DNA of 64,000 bases, taken from assembly GCA_963799425.1 (NCBI GenBank), contig CAWCXA010000016.1, positions 124,001-188,000 on the forward strand, read 5' to 3'. Within the stretch, counting starts at the first letter, position 1. Each line of letters starts with the position of its first letter. The notes under the pieces were generated by a model. It searched no databases, had not been told where the DNA came from, and saw only the letters and a program-made list of their open reading frames with translations. This DNA is from CAVWSM01 sp963799425 (lineage in GTDB: Bacteria; Actinomycetota; Actinomycetes; Jiangellales; Jiangellaceae). A program made the position numbers and the translations under genes. Below, in pieces: positions 8,425 to 17,536 of the stretch.

Positions 8425-10530
8425 TCATGAGGCGATCTTGACCGCTGGATCGAGAGGGACGCTGAGCCGCGTCAAGTCGTCGGCCACGCCGGCCAGCCAC
8501 GTTTGCACGTCGGCGACGCGGTAGTCGGGGGCGGCGGCGACCACCACCCGCCCGACGCGGGGGTCGCGACCCTCGGACAGCGCGTGGGCGAGGACGCCGC
8601 AGGCCTCGCCGACCTTGGTTGCCGAGTCGCTCACGAGTTGCTGCCACGGGGCCAGTGACCCCGGTTCGTGCCTGTCACGCAGAAGTTCGGAGCCTCGCTC
8701 GATGTGGTCACCAGCCGCCAACACCGCCTGCCAGTCCACCCTGGACTCAGGTGCGTCGTGACGCTCGGTCTGATACATGCCGTACGACGCGTCGGCCAAG
8801 GCCTTCGCGTCGTTGAGCCGCGGCATCACCCCCAGCGAGGGGCTAGTCATGGGCGGCAGCGGCGGAGAGACGGTGAGTAGCTGGGCGGTCTCACGCACCG
8901 CCTGCCCGCCCGTGGCGAGAACGCGGGCGGCCGAGCGGCGCAGCTCACCCGCCGCACCGCGCGGCCAGGCGAGCACGCCGGCCGCGACGCCGATCGCGGC
9001 ACCCACGACCACGTCCAGCACTCGCGCATCAGCGATCTCTGCGCCGGCCGGCGCGAGCTGGGTGAAGACCAGCGTGACCATCACGGTAAACAGAGCCTGC
9101 CCCCAGGCGGGACCGATCAGGGCGCCGGCGGCGAACGCGGCGACCATGACCGGGGGTGTGATGGCGGCGTAGAAGTCCGGACGCGTGCCGACTACGACCA
9201 GCAGCACGCCCACCGCGGCCGCGCCGGCCACCGTGCCCACGACGGCCGGACGCAGCCCGATCCGCGTGTCGACTGCGCGGCTGCGCAGCAGCGTCAGCGT
9301 CGCTAGGAGCACCCAGAAGCCGTGGGTCAGATCGAGCACGCCGGCCACCAGCCGGGCCGCCGCGAGCGCCACCGCGACCCGTACGGCTCCCTGGAAGTAG
9401 ACCGACCGTGGCGTTAGATGCACTGCGAATCGCTGCCACCACAGGCGGATCGGGCTCGCGAACGCGTACGGGAAACGCTCCCGGCTCAGCCGTCGAGTCC
9501 CCTGACCTGACTCGATCGAGGCACCCAGTGCGACCCTTACCGCGCTGGCCATGGCCCACACCCCGTCTGCCGTCACGAGGGACAAGGTGCTCATCCGTGA
9601 GTCGCGACCGTCGCGCGCCTGTCGCTGGTCACGGTCCCGCTCGGCTGTGGACAATGCGCCCGCGAGATCCTCAGTGTCTGGTGGCGGGCCGCCGCGCAGC
9701 GCCACCGCGGTCGCCTCAGCCGTGCGGGCCGAGACGGTCAGCAGCTGCGCGACGGCGGTCGGCGTGGGTGTCCCGGACGGCACTTCGCGCAGGCGGGCCA
9801 GCGCGAAGCGCAGCATGCTGCCCGCGTCGCTGAGGGCTCGGTCGCGCCGGCCTGCCGACGCGGGCCGGACCCCTGGCGGCAGGAGGGACGGCCGGATGGC
9901 CTGCGCCGACTCCTCGGCGATAGCGAGGGTCCCCGCAGCCGCGTTCGGATCCCCGGTCGCGCGGGCCGCGAGACTGCTGGCGAGGTCGTGGCACGCGTTG
10001 GCCAGTCGCGGCATGTAGCCAACGGGGTCTGGGTCGGGCCAGAGCGTCAGTTCGGCGAGCGCGAGCAGGCCGATTCCCACGCAGACCCCGACGAGGCGGG
10101 AGTCGAGGGTTTCCGGGGCGTATGGCGGGAAGCACGGCAGGATGAAGAACAGTTGCATCCCCGAGGTGAGCCCGACCAGGCGAGGTCCGCCGACGCCGGC
10201 GAACGCGATGAAGAAGCCGAAGACAAACATCCCGGCGCTCGCAGCCCACACGTTGCCGGCCAGCAGCGTGCCCGCGGTGACCAGCAGGCAGGCGACCGGC
10301 GCGGACAAGAGCAGCGTGACCGAACGTCGCACCGGCGGGCCGGGAATCTGCGAGAGAAACCCCATGGCGACCGCGGCGAACAGGGCGTACGTGGCCAGGA
10401 CCGCGTCGTCCACCACGTAACGGCAGACATAGAAGCCGGTGCAGGCGGCGGCGGCGACCCGCACCGCGCGGCGCACGGAGAGCAGACCCGGATCCCGGCG
10501 CAGCAACCACGCCCGAACACCGACCGTCAC
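8425..10530 (-). CDS. FUSC family (fusaric-acid-resistance-like) membrane protein
   Basis: About 701 residues from a GTG at 10530. There are two similar multi-helix membrane blocks (roughly residues 25-170 and 375-530), each followed by a soluble helical region. This is the duplicated architecture of FUSC/aromatic-acid-exporter-like proteins. The second block carries the FUSC-type run H-G-F-W-V-L-L-A-T-L-T. The frame continues upstream to 11070 but would overlap the divergent reductase gene, so the start must lie at 10530 or the ATG at 10617; neither has a strong Shine-Dalgarno. Function in actinomycetes is unproven; export of aromatic compounds is the family inference. Confidence 0.82.
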   Translation of the reverse strand: MTVGVRAWLLRRDPGLLSVRRAVRVAAAACTGFYVCRYVVDDAVLATYALFAAVAMGFLSQIPGPPVRRSVTLLLSAPVACLLVTAGTLLAGNVWAASAGMFVFGFFIAFAGVGGPRLVGLTSGMQLFFILPCFPPYAPETLDSRLVGVCVGIGLLALAELTLWPDPDPVGYMPRLANACHDLASSLAARATGDPNAAAGTLAIAEESAQAIRPSLLPPGVRPASAGRRDRALSDAGSMLRFALARLREVPSGTPTPTAVAQLLTVSARTAEATAVALRGGPPPDTEDLAGALSTAERDRDQRQARDGRDSRMSTLSLVTADGVWAMASAVRVALGASIESGQGTRRLSRERFPYAFASPIRLWWQRFAVHLTPRSVYFQGAVRVAVALAAARLVAGVLDLTHGFWVLLATLTLLRSRAVDTRIGLRPAVVGTVAGAAAVGVLLVVVGTRPDFYAAITPPVMVAAFAAGALIGPAWGQALFTVMVTLVFTQLAPAGAEIADARVLDVVVGAAIGVAAGVLAWPRGAAGELRRSAARVLATGGQAVRETAQLLTVSPPLPPMTSPSLGVMPRLNDAKALADASYGMYQTERHDAPESRVDWQAVLAAGDHIERGSELLRDRHEPGSLAPWQQLVSDSATKVGEACGVLAHALSEGRDPRVGRVVVAAAPDYRVADVQTWLAGVADDLTRLSVPLDPAVKIAS

Positions 10531-10716
10531 CCAACGAAGCCTAGAGCCGCCGCAACCAACGTCGGCGCCCGCCAGGATCAGATCGTCGCCCTCCACCGCA
10601 GCAGTGCGCGGCTTCATCGAGGCCGGTGGCCTTGTGGCCCCCTCGGCGTCCACCGCGTCCGATGAGCTTGACTTGCCTGCGTAGTCCCGAAGATTCGAGC
10701 AACCAAGGAGTCCCCG

Positions 10717-11343
10717 ATGTCCAAGATCACGGCGAGTCTGTTCATGGCACTTGACGGCGTCGTCGAGGACCCCGCGGAGTGGCACTTCCCATACTTCAAC
10801 GACGAGATGGGCGCAGCCGTCGCGGCCAACCAGGGCGTGGCAAACATCATGGTGTTCGGCCGCAAGACCTACGACAGCTTCGCCGGTGCATGGCCCGAGC
10901 GGGAGGCCGCGGGCGAGGTGGACGCGCCGTTTGCCAAGGCGCTCGGCGATATGCGCAAGATCGTGGCCTCGCATCAGCAGCTGGAATTCGGGTGGCGCAA
11001 CTCCGAGCAGCTTCAGGGCGACCTCGTCGAGGCCGTCAGAGCGCTCAAGAACGATCCGGGCTCGGGGCATATAGCCCTGAGCGGCTCGGTTTCGGTCGTC
11101 CGCCAGCTGCTCGCTGCGGGCCTATTCGACGAGCTGCACCTGTTCGTGCACCCCATTGCCGTCGGGAAGGGCATGCGGCTGTTTGAGGACGGCGGTCACA
11201 CCCTCCCGCTGAAGCTGCTCTCGTCGCAGACCTTCGCCACCGGCGTGCTGCACCTCGTCTACGGGCCCGACACGGCTCCGCCGGAGGGGTCGTATGAAAC
11301 GGCGCGAGAAGACCTGGCTGAGGGCGAGCAGGCGCGGTCCTAG
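10717..11343 (+). CDS. Dihydrofolate reductase family protein (RibD C-terminal-like)
   Basis: A 208-residue NADPH-dependent reductase-like protein of the RibD_C/DHFR fold. It opens with S-L-F-M-A-L-D-G-V-V-E, the usual start of the group, and has V-F-G-R-K-T-Y near residue 45. The I-A-L-S-G-S-V-S-V-V nucleotide-binding segment lies near 120 and the L-H-L-F-V-H-P-I-A-V-G-K-G strand near 147. AAGGAG sits 7 nt before the ATG. These proteins are not the essential FolA, and the substrate is unknown. The end overlaps the convergent DUF899 gene by 4 nt. Confidence 0.88.
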   Translation: MSKITASLFMALDGVVEDPAEWHFPYFNDEMGAAVAANQGVANIMVFGRKTYDSFAGAWPEREAAGEVDAPFAKALGDMRKIVASHQQLEFGWRNSEQLQGDLVEAVRALKNDPGSGHIALSGSVSVVRQLLAAGLFDELHLFVHPIAVGKGMRLFEDGGHTLPLKLLSSQTFATGVLHLVYGPDTAPPEGSYETAREDLAEGEQARS

Positions 11344-12023
11344 TAGGCGTCGTGGTAGTTCCACCACTGATACGGGGGAGTCTGCGGGTAGCTCTCCGGC
11401 GAGTCCTCCCACTCCTCCTGGCGGCCGAGCGCCGTGATATCCAGGTAACTCCAGGTGCTTCCCATCGCCTCGTCGCCCCGGGCGTCAACGAAGTAGGTGC
11501 GGTAGATCCGCTCGCCGTCGCGGATGAACGCGTTGGTCCCATGCCACTCGTCCACGCTGAAGTCTTTGTCAAAGTCGTCGGTGAGCGTGTACCACGGGAT
11601 CAGCTGCCAGCCCATGCGCTCCTTCAGGCCCCCGATCTCGGCCTGCGGGGCGCGCGAAACGAACGCGAGTGTTGTGTCCCGCGCGTTCAGGTGGGCGGGG
11701 TGTGCGACCTGGTCGGCACCGAATGAACAGCCCACGCAGGCTCGTTCTGGGTACGCGCCGCCGCCCACCGGGTAAGTGGTGACGTCCGGCGCGTAGAAGG
11801 CGCGGTAGACGATCAGTTGGCGGCGGCCCTCGAAGAGATCGGCGAGGCTCGCCGGCCCGTTCGGGCCTTCGAAGCGGTAGTCCTTCTCGACCGCCACCCA
11901 CGGCATACGGCGGCGCTGAGCGGCCATCGCGTCACGCGCCCTGGTGAGCGCCTTCTCCTTGACCAGCAGCTCCTGCCGTGCGGCCTCCCACTCCGCTGGC
12001 GACACGATCGTTGGTGGCTTCAT
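11340..12023 (-). CDS. DUF899 (thioredoxin-like) family protein
   Basis: A 227-residue soluble protein of the DUF899 family, whose members have a thioredoxin-like fold and no settled function. Recognisable features are the N-terminal I-V-S-P-A-E-W, R-R-R-M-P-W-V near residue 40, R-Q-L-I-V-Y-R-A-F-Y, the C-V-G-C pair near residue 97, and a C-terminal Y-Q-W-W-N-Y-H-D. The ATG at 12023 was chosen over the GTG at 12056 because AGAAGGGA precedes it at good distance. The 284 bp upstream to the next gene holds no supported gene. Confidence 0.85.
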   Translation of the reverse strand: MKPPTIVSPAEWEAARQELLVKEKALTRARDAMAAQRRRMPWVAVEKDYRFEGPNGPASLADLFEGRRQLIVYRAFYAPDVTTYPVGGGAYPERACVGCSFGADQVAHPAHLNARDTTLAFVSRAPQAEIGGLKERMGWQLIPWYTLTDDFDKDFSVDEWHGTNAFIRDGERIYRTYFVDARGDEAMGSTWSYLDITALGRQEEWEDSPESYPQTPPYQWWNYHDAY

Positions 12024-12307
12024 CGGGCGTCCCTTCTTCGGGGTACTCGTCGACACAATCCAATCCTCGTTCAGTGCCGAGCCGCGCGGATCCGCGGTAG
12101 CACTCGCCTCGACATGTTCCGTTGACCCGGCGCGCCGGCATTTCTCATCGGCCAGCCGGACCCAATCTCAAGCCGATCAGCAACTATCAGCGTTGGCCAT
12201 GATCGACCTTCCGTCTTTGCCGCTGGTCAGTCGGTCGTGCCGAGAGTCGGATGTACGCCGCATGGGGTCGCGGCACGCCGAGAGCAGCCTGTGAGCGCCG
12301 TGCTGCG

Positions 12308-12841
12308 TCAGCTCGCTCGCAGGCGGCCGCCGAGCGCGAACTCGCGCTGCGGACGCCAGACACCGTCGTCGCCGTGCTCGTACAACGCGAAAGCGCCGAT
12401 GTCTACGATGCACTCGTACAGCGACAGCTCGGCGAACGCCCGATCCAGCGCCTTGTCGTCCAGGTGGTGTGCGACGGTCACGTGCGGGTGGTACGGAAAC
12501 GACAGGGTCACCTCGAGCGGACCGCTCCGCACCGCGCTGGACAGCATCTCGCACTCCGCGATGCCCTCGATGACGACGATGAACACCACCGGCGACACAG
12601 GACGGAACGTTGCCGTGCCGCGCAGGTGCAGCCGAAATCGCTGCGCGTCCGCCGCGATGGACTTCAGATGCTGCTCGATCCCCGGAAGGTCGTCGACATT
12701 GACCTCGGTGGGTGGCAGCAGAGTCACGTGTGTGGGGATCGACGCCGCCATCGCGTCGCCGAAGGACGCGCGGAAGCGCCGCAGCTCGGACCCATATGGC
12801 TCGGGGATCGGCAGAGCAACCCCGATGGTGCGAAAGGCCAC
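12308..12841 (-). CDS. 2H phosphoesterase / 2'-5' RNA ligase family protein
   Basis: A 177-residue protein with the two H-x-T motifs of the 2H superfamily: T-H-V-T-L near residue 42 and H-P-H-V-T-V near 122. These form a symmetric active site acting on 2',3'-cyclic or 2'-5' phosphate bonds in RNA or nucleotides. The frame reaches 12931, but the GTG at 12841 avoids a long overlap and lies only 7 nt after the trpS stop. Co-transcription with a tRNA synthetase hints at an RNA substrate, which remains inference. Confidence 0.85.
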   Translation of the reverse strand: MAFRTIGVALPIPEPYGSELRRFRASFGDAMAASIPTHVTLLPPTEVNVDDLPGIEQHLKSIAADAQRFRLHLRGTATFRPVSPVVFIVVIEGIAECEMLSSAVRSGPLEVTLSFPYHPHVTVAHHLDDKALDRAFAELSLYECIVDIGAFALYEHGDDGVWRPQREFALGGRLRAS

Positions 12842-12848
12842 AGTGCCG

Positions 12849-13877
12849 TCAGCCCTTGGCCGGGACAAAGCCGACGCGGTCGTAGACCTGGGCCAGATTC
12901 TTGGCGGCGACCTGCCGCGCGTGCTCCGCACCTCGAGCCAGGATCCCGTCGAGGGTCTCTCGATCGTCGAGCAGGGCCAGCGTGCGGTCCCGGATCGGCG
13001 TCAGAGCATCGACCACGACGTCGGCGAGGTCGTTCTTGAAGTCGCCGTAGCCCTTGCCCTCGTAGACCTGCTCGAGCTCGGCGATCGTGCGTCCGGTCAA
13101 CACCGAGTAGATCCGCAAGAGGTTGCTGATGCCCGGCTTGGCCACCTCGTCATAGCGGATCTCACGCTCTGTGTCCGTGACGGCGGACTTGATCTTCTTC
13201 GCGACGATCTTGGGGTCGTCAAGCAGCCACAGGCAGCCGTTGCCGCCGATGCTCTTGCTCATCTGCTTGTCGACGACCTGCAGGTCAAGGATCTTGGCCG
13301 TCTCTTTGAGGATGTAGGGCTCAGGGACCACGAAGGTGTCGCCGAACCGCGAGTTGAAGCGGCCGGCGAGGTCTCGGGTGAGCTCGATGTGCTGCCGCTG
13401 GTCTTCGCCCACCGGCACCTGGTTGGCGTCGTAGATCAGGATGTCGGCCGCCTGCAGGATCGGGTAGGTGAACAGGCCGACCGTTGTACGGTCAGAGCCC
13501 TGCCGGGTCGACTTGTCCTTGAACTGCGTCATCCGGCTGGCCTCGCCGAAACCGGTGATGCAGTTGAGCACCCAGGCCAGCTGCGTGTGCTCGGGGACGT
13601 GCGACTGGACGAAAAGTGTGCAGCGCTCCGGGTCGAGCCCCGCCGCGAGCAGCTGAGCCGCAGAGACGCGGGTGCGCCGCGGCAGCTCGGCTGGGTCGTA
13701 GTCGACGGTGATCGCATGCAGGTCGACGACGCAGTAGAAGGCGTCGTGCGTGTCCTGAAGCGCGACCCACTGTCGGACGGCCCCCAGGTAATTGCCGAGG
13801 TGAAACGAATCGGCGGTCGGCTGGATGCCGGAAAGCACCCGGGGGCGCGACATCGTCGCGGGCTCGCTGGGGGACAT
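12849..13877 (-). CDS. trpS: Tryptophan-tRNA ligase
   Basis: A 342-residue class I aminoacyl-tRNA synthetase charging tRNA-Trp. The HIGH-type motif appears as H-L-G-N at residues 26-29 after the P-T-A-D-S-F stretch, and the KMSKS loop as K-Q-M-S-K-S. The size is normal for bacterial TrpRS. The upstream ACAATA close to the ATG would fit a leaderless transcript; an in-frame ATG at 13853 is an alternative start. A 2H phosphoesterase gene follows 7 nt downstream. Confidence 0.96.
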   Translation of the reverse strand: MSPSEPATMSRPRVLSGIQPTADSFHLGNYLGAVRQWVALQDTHDAFYCVVDLHAITVDYDPAELPRRTRVSAAQLLAAGLDPERCTLFVQSHVPEHTQLAWVLNCITGFGEASRMTQFKDKSTRQGSDRTTVGLFTYPILQAADILIYDANQVPVGEDQRQHIELTRDLAGRFNSRFGDTFVVPEPYILKETAKILDLQVVDKQMSKSIGGNGCLWLLDDPKIVAKKIKSAVTDTEREIRYDEVAKPGISNLLRIYSVLTGRTIAELEQVYEGKGYGDFKNDLADVVVDALTPIRDRTLALLDDRETLDGILARGAEHARQVAAKNLAQVYDRVGFVPAKG

Positions 13878-13922
13878 GTCTCTATTGTGCCAGCCACGAG
13901 AGGGCGCTCCGGCCCGGCCGGC

Positions 13923-15257
13923 TCACCCAGGTTGCTCGGCCGCGACCCCGTCGGCAGCGTCAGCGTCCACGTCGGGCTGAGGGAGCCGGCTCAGCCGGAG
14001 GCGGGCGATCCGCCGCCCGTCGAGCTCGGTCACCACCAGCTGGTGCCCGTCCACGTCGACGGCCTCGCCGACAGTCGGAACGTGGCCGAGCAGTGCCATG
14101 ACGAAGCCCGCCACGGTCTCGTACGGGCCCTCCGGCAGGGTCAGGCCGGTCAGGTCCTCGAAGTCCTCCAGGTTGAGCAGCCCGTCGACATCGCGCTCCC
14201 CCATGGCGCCGCGTGCGACCTGCGGCTGCTCCTCGATGTCGTACTCGTCGAAGATGTCTCCGACGAGCTCCTCGACGAGGTCTTCGAGGGTGACGATGCC
14301 GGCGGTTCCGCCGTACTCGTCGGCCACGATCGCGAGGTGACTGCCGGTGCGGCGGAGCTCCGTCAGTGCTGACAGGACGGGCTTGGTGCCGGGCAGCACA
14401 ACGACATCGCGGGCCAGGTCGCCGACGCGCACCGATCGGTCCCTTACCGACGGATCGAAGAGATCACGTACGTGTACGAAACCAACGACGTCGTCGGCGT
14501 TCCCGCGCACCACCGGGTAGCGAGAGTGCGGCTTGTCGGCCGCGATCTTGACTGCCTGGAAGACCGGGATGCTCGCATCCAGGAAGTCGACCTCGGTCCG
14601 CGGCAGCATCACCTCGCGCACCTGCCGGTCACCGGCGTCGAACACGTCCTCGACGATGCGTCGCTCCTCCTCGCCGAGCGACTGGTGCATGGAGACGAGG
14701 TCGCGCAGCTCCTCTTCAGTGATGGGCTCGCGCTGCGCGCCCGGGTCGCCTCCGAACAGCCTGACCAGCCAGTCGGCGCTCTTGCCAAGCAGCCAGATGA
14801 TCGGCCGCGTGATGATCGCGATGCGGTCGACGAACGGCGCGAACATCCGCGCGGTCCCCTCCGCGCGCTGCAGGGCGAGCCGCTTCGGCACGAGCTCGCC
14901 GAGCAGGATCGAGAAGTACGCGATCACGAGCGTGATCAGCACCAGCGCGACCGGGTCGGCCCAGCCCTCCGGGACCCCCCAGTCGACGAGGACGGGCGCC
15001 AGGTTGTCGGCGAGCGTCGCGCCCCCGAACGCAGCCGACAAGAAACCCGCCAGGGTCACGCCGATCTGCACCGCAGAGAGGAAACGGTTGGGGTCCTCGG
15101 CGAGCTTGGCGATCCGGGCGCCGCGCCGACCCTGCTGGGACAAGGCCTTGACCTGGCCCTCCCGCAACGAGACGAGCGCAATCTCGGAGGCGGCGAACAC
15201 ACCGCCGATCAGGATGAACACGAGGACGAGAAGGGCGTTGAGCAGTGTCTCGTTCAT
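13923..15257 (-). CDS. CNNM/CorC (hemolysin C-type) transmembrane protein
   Basis: A 444-residue membrane protein with an N-terminal CNNM/DUF21 domain (four hydrophobic segments, residues ~5-190, including F-A-A-S-E-I-A-L-V-S). A CBS-domain pair follows at about 210-330 (V-M-L-P-R-T-E-V opens it), then a C-terminal CorC/HlyC domain (~345-430). The D-E-Y-G-G-T-A-G-I-V-T-L-E-D-L-V-E motif is diagnostic. Members are implicated in Mg2+ or Co2+ efflux, though substrates differ. Divergent from galT. Confidence 0.93.
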   Translation of the reverse strand: MNETLLNALLVLVFILIGGVFAASEIALVSLREGQVKALSQQGRRGARIAKLAEDPNRFLSAVQIGVTLAGFLSAAFGGATLADNLAPVLVDWGVPEGWADPVALVLITLVIAYFSILLGELVPKRLALQRAEGTARMFAPFVDRIAIITRPIIWLLGKSADWLVRLFGGDPGAQREPITEEELRDLVSMHQSLGEEERRIVEDVFDAGDRQVREVMLPRTEVDFLDASIPVFQAVKIAADKPHSRYPVVRGNADDVVGFVHVRDLFDPSVRDRSVRVGDLARDVVVLPGTKPVLSALTELRRTGSHLAIVADEYGGTAGIVTLEDLVEELVGDIFDEYDIEEQPQVARGAMGERDVDGLLNLEDFEDLTGLTLPEGPYETVAGFVMALLGHVPTVGEAVDVDGHQLVVTELDGRRIARLRLSRLPQPDVDADAADGVAAEQPG

Positions 15258-15409
15258 CGAACGCCCCCGGTATCTGGGGGCTGACTATGGGCGCTTTCGT
15301 CCATGCCGACCAGGCTAGCCGACGGTGCCGGGTCCATTGCCAGGCACCGAGTCGGGGACCATGGCTGCTACCCGTTTCGTCCGCGCTCACCCCGACGCCG
15401 AGGAGCCGC

Positions 15410-16438
15410 ATGCGGCGCACTGACAGCAAGCTCGCCGACGGGCGCGAGGTCTACTTCTATGACCTGAGCGACAAGTTCGGCCGGGTGGTCGAGGACCGAC
15501 GCGACCTGGAGCCGTACGACCCGCGCCCGGAGCTGCGTCACGATGTGCTGCGCGATGAGTGGGTCGGGTTTGCGACGCATCGGCAGCACCGCACGCATCT
15601 GCCGCCGTCGGACGAGTGTCCGCTGTGCCCGTCTCGGGAGGGGCGGCCGACCGAGGTCCCGGCGGCGGGCTGTGACGTCGTGGTGTTCGAGAACCGGTTC
15701 CCGTCGTACGCGGCGGGCCGGGGTCGCTGCGAGGTGGTCTGTTTCACCAGCGACCATGGCGGGTCCTTCGCCGCGTTGAGCCGGGCGCATGCGCGGCTGG
15801 TGGTGGAGGCATGGGCCGACCGGACCGCCGCGCTGTCGGCGCGACCGGACGTGAAGCAGGTCTACTGCTTTGAGAACCGGGGCGAGGCCATCGGGGTGAC
15901 GCTGCACCATCCGCACGGGCAGATCTACGGCTACCCGTTCGTCACGCCGCGGACGCGGGAGACGCTGGATGTCGTACGGCGGCACGCGGCGGCTATGGGT
16001 GGCAACCTGTTTGCCGAGCGGCTGAAGACCGAGCAGGACGAGGCCGTACGAGTCGTGGCCCGCACTGAGCACTGGACCGCGTTCGTGCCGTACGCGGCGC
16101 ATTATCCGGTCGAGGTGCACCTCTACCCGCACCGGCAGGTGCCCGACCTGCCCGCATTGGACGACGCCGAGCGCGACGATCTGGCCGCGATCTACCTGGA
16201 CGTGTTGCGGCGGCTCGACGCGCTCTACGGCTTCCCGCTGCCGTACGTGTCGGGCTGGCACCAGGCCCCCGTACGCGCCGACCGGGACCTGGCCTGGCTG
16301 CACCTCGAGCTGTTCTCGGTGCAGCGCAGCGCCGACAAGCTGAAGTTCCTGGCGGGGTCGGAGGCCGGCATGGACGCGTTTGTCAGCGACGTGCTGCCGG
16401 AGGATGTGGCCCGGCGCCTACGCGAGGTGGTCCTTTGA
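15410..16438 (+). CDS. galT: Galactose-1-phosphate uridylyltransferase
   Basis: A 342-residue enzyme that exchanges UMP between UDP-glucose and galactose-1-phosphate in the Leloir pathway. The catalytic H-P-H-G-Q motif is at residues 167-171, whose second His takes the uridylyl group. A C-P-L-C pair at 70-73 matches the zinc site. The ATG at 15410 follows GAGGAG by a short spacer. It is first in a galT-galK-epimerase operon, and its stop overlaps the galK start by 4 nt. Confidence 0.95.
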   Translation: MRRTDSKLADGREVYFYDLSDKFGRVVEDRRDLEPYDPRPELRHDVLRDEWVGFATHRQHRTHLPPSDECPLCPSREGRPTEVPAAGCDVVVFENRFPSYAAGRGRCEVVCFTSDHGGSFAALSRAHARLVVEAWADRTAALSARPDVKQVYCFENRGEAIGVTLHHPHGQIYGYPFVTPRTRETLDVVRRHAAAMGGNLFAERLKTEQDEAVRVVARTEHWTAFVPYAAHYPVEVHLYPHRQVPDLPALDDAERDDLAAIYLDVLRRLDALYGFPLPYVSGWHQAPVRADRDLAWLHLELFSVQRSADKLKFLAGSEAGMDAFVSDVLPEDVARRLREVVL

Positions 16439-17532
16439 CTGGCGGGGTCTGGGCGGCGCCGGGGCGGGTCAACCTGATCGGGGAGCACACCGACTACAAC
16501 GACGGGTTCGTGCTGCCGCTGGCCCTCCCCCAGCAGACGATGGTGCGCGCCACACTCGACGACACCGAGCGGGTACGGGTGTCCACCGCTCGCACGCCGG
16601 GCGCCGTCACGTTCGACCTGTCGACTCGTCCGGGCGACGTGCACGGCTGGGCGGCATACGTGGCGGGCGTCGTATGGGCGCTGCGGGAGGTCGGCCATCG
16701 GGTCCCGGGGATCGAGCTGCACATCGACAGTGACGTGCCGTTCGGCGCCGGCCTGTCGTCGTCCGCGGCGCTGGAGTGCGCGGTGGCGATCGCGCTGGAT
16801 GAGCTCGGTGGGCTCGGGCTGGGGCGCACCGAGCTGGCGGTGTTGGCGAAGCGGGCGGAAAACGACTACGTCGGCGTGCCGTGCGGGGTGATGGACCAGA
16901 TGGCGGCGATGCACGGGCGGGCCGGGCACCTGGTGTTCCTCGACTGCCGCTCGCTGGCGGTGGAGCAGGTGCCGTTCGACCTGGTCTCAGCCGGGCTGGC
17001 GCTGCTCGTGATCGACACGCGGGCGCCGCACCGGCTGGTCGACAGCGAGTACGCCGACCGCCGCCGCAGCTGTGAGCAGGCCGCGCAGGCGTTGGGCGTA
17101 CGGGCGCTGCGTGACGTGCCGGCCGCCGACATCGATGCCGCGGTGGCGTGGCTGCCCGACCCGGTCGCCCGCCGGCGAGTGCGGCACGTGGTCACCGAGA
17201 ACACCCGCGTCCTCGACACCGTGGCGCTGCTGCGTGACGGCAAGATCGGCGACATCGGGCCGCTGCTGACCGCATCACACGCCTCGATGCGCGACGACTA
17301 CGAGATCACCGTGCCGGAGGTGGACGTCGCCGTCGAGGCAGCACTGGAGGTCGGCGCGTTGGGCGCGCGGATGACCGGCGGCGGGTTCGGCGGGTGCGTC
17401 ATCGCGCTGACCGACGCCGCAGCGGTGGATGCGATCATGGGGCGCGTACGGTCTGCATTTGCGAAGCACGGATTCGCCGAGCCGGTCGCGTTCACAGCCG
17501 ACCCGGCCGACGGCGCCAGACGAGTGGAGTGA
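16435..17532 (+). CDS. galK: Galactokinase
   Basis: A 365-residue GHMP kinase phosphorylating galactose at C1. The galactokinase signature G-R-V-N-L-I-G-E-H-T-D-Y-N-D-G-F is at about residues 10-25. The ATP-binding motif P-F-G-A-G-L-S-S-S-A-A-L-E lies near 102-114, and the third GHMP motif M-T-G-G-G-F-G-G-C-V near 312. Translation appears to start at a TTG overlapping the galT stop (TTGA), indicating translational coupling. Confidence 0.95.
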   Translation: MTGGVWAAPGRVNLIGEHTDYNDGFVLPLALPQQTMVRATLDDTERVRVSTARTPGAVTFDLSTRPGDVHGWAAYVAGVVWALREVGHRVPGIELHIDSDVPFGAGLSSSAALECAVAIALDELGGLGLGRTELAVLAKRAENDYVGVPCGVMDQMAAMHGRAGHLVFLDCRSLAVEQVPFDLVSAGLALLVIDTRAPHRLVDSEYADRRRSCEQAAQALGVRALRDVPAADIDAAVAWLPDPVARRRVRHVVTENTRVLDTVALLRDGKIGDIGPLLTASHASMRDDYEITVPEVDVAVEAALEVGALGARMTGGGFGGCVIALTDAAAVDAIMGRVRSAFAKHGFAEPVAFTADPADGARRVE

Positions 17533-17536
17533 CGGC

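Noticed and set aside
10531..11070. N-terminal extension of the FUSC protein
   Set aside because: The frame stays open but overlaps the well-supported DHFR-like gene on the other strand and shows no conserved sequence.
12237..14372. Long plus-strand open frame of over 700 codons
   Set aside because: It is antisense to the 2H phosphoesterase, trpS and the CNNM gene. High GC makes long antisense frames common, and it has no domain resemblance.
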